Of a stretch of 21,091 bases of DNA, positions 15,307 to 21,091 are shown piece after piece (position 1 is the first letter of the stretch; each line of letters starts with the position of its first letter). A program made the translations under genes and the position numbers. This DNA comes from Firmicutes bacterium UBA4882 (lineage in GTDB: Bacteria; Bacillota; UBA4882). Where the stretch lies: the NCBI GenBank assembly GCA_002399265.1, contig DHDG01000002.1, positions 29,684 to 50,774 of the forward strand, in the 5' to 3' direction. Below the pieces are notes generated by a model. It was not told where the DNA came from and searched no databases. It saw nothing but the letters and a program-made list of their open reading frames with translations.

Positions 15307-15343
15307 AAAAGGCGGAGTATGATTATCCTATGCTCCGCCTTTT
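15307..15343. terminator. Strong bidirectional rho-independent terminator
   Basis: AAAAGGCGGAGTAT (15307-15320) pairs with ATGCTCCGCCTTTT (15330-15343), 14 bp with one wobble and a 9-nt loop, with A-run and T-run ends. It follows the capsid relic and would also stop transcription arriving from the right-hand operon. Confidence 0.85.
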
Positions 15344-15508
15344 GGGTTAGTCTCCCGGTTGAACCGGACTTTATGTGTGTACCGCTCTACGCCCGTTTCA
15401 CAGAAAAAATGCTATCGGGATTTAGCCCCTAGCCCCACCGTCGAAAGGGGTGGGGCTTGCTGATGGTCAAAATATCATCAATACCTGCTAAGAAAAAGCC
15501 CGGAAACA
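15344..15508. other. Gap with palindromes, end of the accessory operon
   Basis: No gene is seen. A palindrome CCGGTT-G-AACCGG lies at 15355-15367. A GC-rich hairpin AGCCCCACC (15431-15439) with GGTGGGGCT (15449-15457) has a 9-nt loop. The second resembles the subterminal hairpins of IS200/IS605-type elements, but no transposase is present, so this is only a suggestion; it could also be an mRNA 3'-end structure of the - strand operon. Confidence 0.45.
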
Positions 15509-17434
15509 TCAATGCTCCTGGCGTCGAATTTGGTAGAAACGCAGAACTGCGTGAACAGCAGGATCGCCTACATTAATGTCTTTATCGGCGAAACGGTTCT
15601 TCTTGATAATGGGATCGATGACCGCACGCTGCTCTGTGGTGAGGGTAAAAAAGGCCTCGCGCCACTGGTCGGTGAGGGTATCGCAGGCATCAGCGTAAGC
15701 TATGACTTTATTGAAGCGCACTCTTTTGGCTTGATCATGCTCGAAACGGCTAATGATGAAAGCTTCCGGCATCATCATGATTTCGTTGAACTCAGCTTCA
15801 TCGGCACCAAATGCGGCTTCAAAGAATAGCTTACTCGGTCCGATTTTTCCGCGCGTGGAAGTTAATACCGCTTGCACGGCGCGGATATATTTCTTGCTCC
15901 ACTTTTTACCAATATAGTCTCGGTTACGGAACCACTTCGGGTCGTCAATTGGGTGATACTTCATCGGGAAGGAATAGATATTCACGCCCAACTCTTCGCA
16001 TAGTTCTACTGATAGCTTCATGCGACGGTAAAGGTCGACAGGTTCCTCCTCGAAATTATATAGCATATAGTTCGACAGGTTGGTCAGCCCAGCGTTAGCG
16101 GCAGTATGGATAGCACGCTCGTAAATGAGATGTTCTTTCCAGCTATCGAATGCGATGCGAACAGGTCGTATATTTATCCGCGCCAGCATCTCCATATTTT
16201 CCTGCGTGATTAACCGCCCATCGATTCCTTGGTTGAAGTCAACGATCCTTTGCCGCGGCATTGGGTGGTAGGCATACTTTCGAAACAGCGGCTGAATGTA
16301 TTCGTGCAGTCCTAGGATTGCAACCTTAGTGGCTGTGTGAACCTGATTGCACTCGGCGTCCATGATACGCTTGTACAATTCATCGCGTACGTCGGTGTCC
16401 CTACAAACCTTTGGGTTGCTGCACTTGGTCAAAAGCATGTCGTATAGCTCAACCATCACTCGGATGTATGCGCGGTCGTTGATGCCGTCCACCAGATTCC
16501 TGTATGCGATTTCATAGGGGTTGGGCGGGACATACGTTGCCCCTTTGCCAAAGCCGCAAGCAATAATCTCATTGATAATGCGGTCAAAGCAATCCGATTC
16601 GAGTACATTGTTATCCAGAAGTATTAGGTTTTTCTGGTCACCGAATCGCTCTTGTGCCGCCTCCAACTGCTGGCGAAGCTGGGTATAATTTTGGTATTTA
16701 GGCTCCAACTTCGGCACGGCGCAGAACTTACACTTGTTCGGGCAGCCACGGGTCATGTAGGAGAAGTAAGCGTCCGTGGCCGGGTACTTGTAGTCAATCT
16801 CATTGAGGATCGAGTAGTCCAGCGGCATGGTGTCGATGATGGCGTCGCTGTCCGCATCGAGTCTGCCGGGGTTATCTAGTATGCCAAAAATCGGTTCAAT
16901 ACCAGTTTCTTTTGTGATTTCCATCGGAATAATAGACGAAGCAATGCCACCGACAAATACTTTGCTCTGGTCGCGGCAAAGCTGCTTTGCAAAATTGATG
17001 GTGTCAATGGTAATTGCCCACTCGAACGTAAACAGTGTGGTCACGCAGACCACGTCAAAGCGAGGGTTTGTGAAAAGATCCTTTTTCTTAAACTTCGTTC
17101 TGTGATCCCGAATCAGGTCGATGAGAATATCCGCATCATCCTGCGCAGCTTCGTTTTTGCGAATTTCTTCTTCGGGTATGTTGGCGGTCTTTCCGTAACG
17201 GATGTATGCCGTGAGCGTCGGGATGAGGCGCCGCCATTTCATTTCAGGGCATACACCAAAAAGGAGCCGGATAAGCTCCTCACACAACAGGCTTGCCGCG
17301 AAATGTTGAAGATCACCTTTGTGGAAACGAACATTATCCCCACGTTGCTTATAATATGTGGAGATTTTCATCAATCCCATCGGTGGATATTTGTTCCTGT
17401 AGTTCGGTTCTATCAAAAGCACATCACGTGGCAT
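15509..17434 (-). CDS. Radical SAM protein with N-terminal B12-binding-type domain
   Basis: This 641-residue protein begins like cobalamin-binding radical SAM enzymes (DVLLIEPNYRNKYPPMGLMK, then a GD-V-F stretch). The Rossmann-type domain spans about 1-200 with an unusual insertion at about 40-125; VFVGGIASS (159-167) is its glycine-rich strand. The [4Fe-4S]/SAM motif is CPNKCKFC (C231, C235, C238) after YMTRG. The barrel continues with NLILLDNN, FNQGIDGRL and a VRIAFD strand. No DxHxxG motif is seen, so cobalamin, if bound, is not in the His-on mode. The substrate is unknown. The start is 7 nt after the Hsp90-like stop, with a GAAGAAGGA RBS inside that gene. It is the last gene of the operon. 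Such enzymes methylate or rearrange unactivated carbons; modification of a nucleic acid or protein is speculative. Confidence 0.85.
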   Translation of the reverse strand: MPRDVLLIEPNYRNKYPPMGLMKISTYYKQRGDNVRFHKGDLQHFAASLLCEELIRLLFGVCPEMKWRRLIPTLTAYIRYGKTANIPEEEIRKNEAAQDDADILIDLIRDHRTKFKKKDLFTNPRFDVVCVTTLFTFEWAITIDTINFAKQLCRDQSKVFVGGIASSIIPMEITKETGIEPIFGILDNPGRLDADSDAIIDTMPLDYSILNEIDYKYPATDAYFSYMTRGCPNKCKFCAVPKLEPKYQNYTQLRQQLEAAQERFGDQKNLILLDNNVLESDCFDRIINEIIACGFGKGATYVPPNPYEIAYRNLVDGINDRAYIRVMVELYDMLLTKCSNPKVCRDTDVRDELYKRIMDAECNQVHTATKVAILGLHEYIQPLFRKYAYHPMPRQRIVDFNQGIDGRLITQENMEMLARINIRPVRIAFDSWKEHLIYERAIHTAANAGLTNLSNYMLYNFEEEPVDLYRRMKLSVELCEELGVNIYSFPMKYHPIDDPKWFRNRDYIGKKWSKKYIRAVQAVLTSTRGKIGPSKLFFEAAFGADEAEFNEIMMMPEAFIISRFEHDQAKRVRFNKVIAYADACDTLTDQWREAFFTLTTEQRAVIDPIIKKNRFADKDINVGDPAVHAVLRFYQIRRQEH

Positions 17435-17441
17435 AGCGGCA

Positions 17442-19001
17442 TCAATCCTTCTTCGCTTTTAAACCCGCATGAATCTTCGCAATCAAATCCTGCGCGATAT
17501 CCGGCGCGTTTTGGTTGATTAGGTCATAGATTCGCCCGACGACGCGGCGTGTTTCCTTGGGGTACTGCGATAACTCGTCGGTGATGAACACGGGTTTTGT
17601 TTTTTTGCCACCTTCCGGCTTCTCATCCTCTGTTGGAATCACGGGAAGGGGCATTAGGGGCTCGGGAGCTTTCGGTGTTTCAACTGTTGCGACAATCGTC
17701 TTCACGCGGGCGGTGATTGGGTCATCCGCGGTTTCCTTGGACTTCTGAAGCGTCCGCTGTGCCTTTTCTGCTTTCTGCCGTTTTTCTCCCAATGCAGTCT
17801 GTATCCGTTCGCGGTCTACATCGCCGCTGAAACCCGTTTTCGTCTTTTCTGTATATGTGGTAACGGACTTGCGATAGTCCTCAATGGCTCTATATGCGCT
17901 CCGCTCTTCGCTGGCGACATTGCAGAGCTTCCACAAATACTCGAAAAAATCGCGTAGTTGTGCCTCAAAGCTGTCCCGAATGACATTCTCGCTGAAGTAA
18001 TCTCGCCGGGCATTCGGAATCAGGTCGGGGTGCATGGCGAAAACTTCTCCGATATAATACTCGTTGCAACGGGGGTCTTTGAACAGTCGCCGAAGCGTCC
18101 CGGAATCACCAATTTGGATGTTTCCTTTACGAAGCCGTAAACCACGCTGAATATTCCCCGCCGCTTTCATTTGCCCGTTCAGGGAAGAAAGCCCGAACCA
18201 CAACCATGCGATAAGCTTTTCGTTCCCATCGTAGAAATCCTTGAATTCGATGGCCTTGACTTCATCGTGTGTTTTACCGCCGGAGTAAATGCGGGTAGTG
18301 AAACCCTTGAAAACTTGCTCGGCGTTGACGTAAACGTTATATTCGTCAATGGAAACGCCCAGCAACTTTGCGTGATCGTAGATATGCCCATTGAACATAA
18401 ACTTGTTTGGGTATGGCACAGGGATTTCAAAGGCAAGGTAACTCCTGATGAGGTCTTTGTCGAGCAGGTCAGGGCTGGTCACGTCAGTCATTATCACTTC
18501 GAAAAAGTGGTCGTCTGCTTCAGCGGACTGCGTTGACGTTTGCAGAATTGCTTCTAGGACTTCGTCAGCCGTATGTTTGGCGTTGTCGTTGAGCATGGTA
18601 CGCATTTTATAAGCATTCCACGTCATAACATGAGCTTCTTTCTCACCGACGGGAGAGGAAATAAACTGAAGCTCATTGCAGTACGCCAGACCGCAGAGCC
18701 TTCCGATGCCCCGGAAACCCTTGTCGACCGCTCGCTTTTTGTCGGAGTTGGCGATGTCGCTCAGGACACGCACAAAGTCCTCTTTGCGAATGCCGCTGCC
18801 ATTATCACGGATGCGAATTTCCCTTTTATCAGAATCAATGCTGATGTCGATGCTGGTATCTTTGCGGGCTACGATTCCAGCGTTGACAGCAGCATCAATG
18901 GCATCGCATGAGTTTTGTACATATTCACGGTACATCACCCGCGAATCGGAGTACATGCCAGTCGTAAGGTTTTCAAGAATGTTCTTCCCGAATACCGCCA
19001 T
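17442..19001 (-). CDS. Hsp90-like GHKL ATPase
   Basis: This 519-residue protein has the ATP-binding Bergerat fold in its first about 200 residues: EYVQNSCDAID (E26, N30), RDNGSGI (D66) and GFRGIGRL (95-102), in the order used by Hsp90/MutL-type proteins. A middle region contains GLRLRKGN-Q-GD (287-299) and a conserved-looking stretch IGEVFAMHPDLIPNARRDYF (317-336), which resembles the Hsp90 middle domain and could supply the catalytic arginine. Residues about 395-425 are a charged coiled coil, then a Pro-rich linker and a short helical C-terminus. It is not a histidine kinase (no H-box or receiver). It starts 15 nt after the HerA stop with GGAAGGA upstream. ATP-driven clamp or chaperone action is inferred; its client may be the HerA or the nuclease. 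Confidence 0.85.
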   Translation of the reverse strand: MAVFGKNILENLTTGMYSDSRVMYREYVQNSCDAIDAAVNAGIVARKDTSIDISIDSDKREIRIRDNGSGIRKEDFVRVLSDIANSDKKRAVDKGFRGIGRLCGLAYCNELQFISSPVGEKEAHVMTWNAYKMRTMLNDNAKHTADEVLEAILQTSTQSAEADDHFFEVIMTDVTSPDLLDKDLIRSYLAFEIPVPYPNKFMFNGHIYDHAKLLGVSIDEYNVYVNAEQVFKGFTTRIYSGGKTHDEVKAIEFKDFYDGNEKLIAWLWFGLSSLNGQMKAAGNIQRGLRLRKGNIQIGDSGTLRRLFKDPRCNEYYIGEVFAMHPDLIPNARRDYFSENVIRDSFEAQLRDFFEYLWKLCNVASEERSAYRAIEDYRKSVTTYTEKTKTGFSGDVDRERIQTALGEKRQKAEKAQRTLQKSKETADDPITARVKTIVATVETPKAPEPLMPLPVIPTEDEKPEGGKKTKPVFITDELSQYPKETRRVVGRIYDLINQNAPDIAQDLIAKIHAGLKAKKD

Positions 19002-19016
19002 GATGATCTTCCTTCC

Positions 19017-20735
19017 TCAGTTTTGTTTAAACTGCTTATACAGCGGCTTAGGAAACTTGATCTTCAGCATGGAGCGGAAAATAGGGTTTTGAATCAAGTA
19101 TTCGCCCTGCGACAACCGCGTCAGGATGTTCTTGTATGTGTCAGGAACAATCCTGTAGTCTGCCTTGCTGGTTTCGATGGAGTTGGTGCGTCCATAAGCA
19201 TGCGTGGAGCAGTTGCCTTTCACGCGGTCATGGATGGAACTGCGGAACTGCTCTGCCGCGAACAAAATCACACCCAAAGAACGCCCGCGCTCGGTTACGT
19301 CTAGTATCTGCCGCAGGATGGGTGAGTTCTTTGGCGTTTCGGTTGAGGCGTACTTGTTAAGTTCATCAATGAAGATAATAATTTTCTTCGGTGGTTTGGC
19401 TCCCATATGGTCGTATTCGCCAAGTTGAAGTTTGTTGATGATGCGAACAACATCTCCGAAAACGAAGGATTGCATGATTTCACCGAGGTTGGCGACATCA
19501 ACAACCACCACATCGTTGGACTGAATCTGACGGAGCTTGTCCTCCAGCCGGACGGTTGTATCCCTTGCGTCACGCTCAAATAATGGGGAATTCTCGATGG
19601 TCTTTCGGATGATGCGGCTGAAACGCCGCCAAGAAACAACAGGTATGTCCTTGTTTTTTTTATTCGGACTTTCTGCGGGATCGCAGTGTTTGCTCACCAA
19701 ACTTAAGAAACTCTCCCAGTCATTGCACTGATCGAATCCACCTGCACCGGAAATGATGTACTCCTGAATGGCGTCCAGCGTCTGGTTCGAGTCGTCCACG
19801 TTTGACAGAAGTAAGTCAAGGTCTTCCTTATCCTTTTCATAAGTGAACACATATTGGCTGGCGATGCCACTTTGGACATATTCCTTAAGCTCAGTCTCAG
19901 ATAAAAAGGTGCTGCAAGCGGTGCGGTCAAACTCGCCGTTTGGCACAAGATATTGGACGTGTTCAAACGGTGTCGTACTCAATCCCATCTTCTCATACAG
20001 GGCGTGAACTTCATTGCGCTCTTCCTCGGCTTGCTCGTAGGTGTTTTTGCCGTCGTCAGTGAAATCGTTGGGGAGGTGAACGCCCATAAGGTCTTTGCCT
20101 TTGACGTTGAACAGAACAAACGCAACACCGCCATCTTCCGGCTTCACGTCGCGGTAGCTGTCCTGAATCGCCTTGAGCAGAAACATGGCGTAGGAGGTTT
20201 TAGCCGCCAAGCCAGAAATGCCTGAGATATTGAGGTGAGCTCCTTCCGGGCCAATGACAAATCTCGGGTCTAGCTTGACCGGGATGACAACCTTTTCAAC
20301 CCCGCCCGTATTCTCGTACATCTCTAAGAAGCCGCTGGGCAAAACGCAATGTTTATTGTCCAAACCGAGCGCATAGGTGATTTCTGATTCATCGGCAAGC
20401 CACACCTTTTCGTCGCTCTGCACGGGGATATAGATACCTTTGGTGTTGCAGATAATTTTCGCATCAACGAAATTCATCCCAACGCGGAACGTTGGAGGTG
20501 TGACTTCTACATCACCGAAGTCGCTGGAAATATAGTTGGTGAGAAAACTGCTCGCGTCCGTGATGTGCGAAATATCTTCAATCACCCCGTATGATCGCGA
20601 GCCGTTTACGTGGTCGACGCGAACGATGTCAAAAGGATTGAGGATGAGCTTGCTGTCCGTCCAGAAGGCAAACGTGTCCACGCTTGTTGGCTTCTTTTCG
20701 GTTACCAAAACCCTTCCGATGGGTTTTGGTTCCAT
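19017..20735 (-). CDS. HerA-type hexameric DNA-pumping ATPase
   Basis: This 572-residue ATPase has the HerA build: an N-terminal HAS-barrel-like region (about 5-95, with IGRVL and YGVIEDI), then the RecA/FtsK-like core. The P-loop reads SGISGLAAKTS (171-181), one residue longer than GxTGxGKS and with Ala before the Lys. Walker B is KIIIFIDEL (D457, E458). A later strand-sensor segment (LGVILFAAEQFRSS, then a GN-STHAYGRT stretch) is typical of HerA. Between them is an insertion of about 150 residues. HerA proteins form hexamers that move along duplex DNA and usually work with the NurA nuclease. The RBS is GGAGG 8 nt before the ATG, and the stop of the upstream gene is 15 nt away. Confidence 0.87.
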   Translation of the reverse strand: MEPKPIGRVLVTEKKPTSVDTFAFWTDSKLILNPFDIVRVDHVNGSRSYGVIEDISHITDASSFLTNYISSDFGDVEVTPPTFRVGMNFVDAKIICNTKGIYIPVQSDEKVWLADESEITYALGLDNKHCVLPSGFLEMYENTGGVEKVVIPVKLDPRFVIGPEGAHLNISGISGLAAKTSYAMFLLKAIQDSYRDVKPEDGGVAFVLFNVKGKDLMGVHLPNDFTDDGKNTYEQAEEERNEVHALYEKMGLSTTPFEHVQYLVPNGEFDRTACSTFLSETELKEYVQSGIASQYVFTYEKDKEDLDLLLSNVDDSNQTLDAIQEYIISGAGGFDQCNDWESFLSLVSKHCDPAESPNKKNKDIPVVSWRRFSRIIRKTIENSPLFERDARDTTVRLEDKLRQIQSNDVVVVDVANLGEIMQSFVFGDVVRIINKLQLGEYDHMGAKPPKKIIIFIDELNKYASTETPKNSPILRQILDVTERGRSLGVILFAAEQFRSSIHDRVKGNCSTHAYGRTNSIETSKADYRIVPDTYKNILTRLSQGEYLIQNPIFRSMLKIKFPKPLYKQFKQN

Positions 20736-20750
20736 TCTCTTTGCCTCCGT

Positions 20751-21091
20751 TCAAAACAAACTTAAGAACACATCAGTGCCAAGGTAAAGGCTCTTTATAT
20801 AGGATTCCGTCAAATAAATCGGGTAAAGATGGTTGGCGTAGCGCAAATCAGAACCATAGCACGTTGGGCAGCGTTCGTTGATAAGTGTTGCGGAAATCAT
20901 GTCTACGTCATCGGTATCCAACCCGCAGCCATGCCCGCGCCGGGTTTCTCTGTCCGTGACCATGATTTTTTCAACCTTGATCACACCGTCAAAAGGCGTT
21001 TTGGTCTGATCCGGGAACTTGCGGAGTCGGATATACCAAACAGCAAATTCAATGTCGGGTATCCGCTTGACTCTAATCCTCGCTACAGGCG
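20751..21091 (-). CDS. Partial gene, possible NurA-like nuclease C-terminus
   Basis: The open frame runs off the right edge; about 113 codons are visible, ending with TGA at 20751-20753. The visible part reads WYIRLRKF, then GVIKVEKIMV, a CPTC pair and YANHLYPIYLTESYIKS near the end. The pattern of an aromatic strand, a VE-containing strand, a helix, then H-x-YP-x-x-L before a final helix resembles the C-terminus of NurA nucleases, which pair with HerA. The catalytic N-terminal aspartates would lie outside the window, so the assignment is tentative. An internal GTG (20984) exists, but the frame continues upstream without a stop. It lies 15 nt before HerA. Confidence 0.5.
   Translation of the reverse strand, partial: PVARIRVKRIPDIEFAVWYIRLRKFPDQTKTPFDGVIKVEKIMVTDRETRRGHGCGLDTDDVDMISATLINERCPTCYGSDLRYANHLYPIYLTESYIKSLYLGTDVFLSLF

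Overview
The window looks like the chromosome of an anaerobic, hydrogen-metabolising Firmicute (Clostridia-like, for example a Peptococcaceae-type fermenter or syntroph). This is inferred from the trimeric electron-bifurcating [FeFe]-hydrogenase, the phosphatase-linked sensory [FeFe]-hydrogenase, strong AGGAGG-type ribosome binding sites and Trk-type potassium uptake genes. I cannot name the genus.

Left third (1-8606, + strand): hydrogen metabolism. A promoter with an overlapping palindrome drives an XRE-cupin regulator, followed by hydC (NuoE-like), hydB (NuoF-like) and hydA (group A [FeFe]-hydrogenase), which together should make an NAD(P)H/ferredoxin-dependent bifurcating hydrogenase. After two hairpins comes a second set: a stand-alone thioredoxin-like [2Fe-2S] ferredoxin that is a paralogue of the HydA C-terminal domain, a HydS-type sensory hydrogenase with a PAS domain, and a SpoIIE-type phosphatase. 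The second set probably senses H2 or redox state and outputs through protein dephosphorylation.

Middle (8607-15018): an M20 amidohydrolase whose N-terminus is a 12-bp tandem repeat, translationally coupled to a PrcB-domain lipoprotein with its own 9-bp repeat. Convergent to these is a trk locus on the - strand, with an intact trkA and a trkH that carries three frame changes and has lost its second pore-loop region. Divergent from trkA is a MATE transporter with a structured, attenuator-like leader.

Right third (15019-21091): an accessory island. It opens with a decayed C-terminus of an HK97-type phage capsid gene and several hairpins. A tight - strand operon follows, in transcription order: a partial gene resembling the C-terminus of NurA nuclease, a HerA-type ATPase with a variant P-loop, an Hsp90-like GHKL ATPase, and a large B12-binding-type radical SAM protein. 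I recognise no described system with this gene set. It is the best candidate here for an uncharacterised DNA-processing or phage-defence system.
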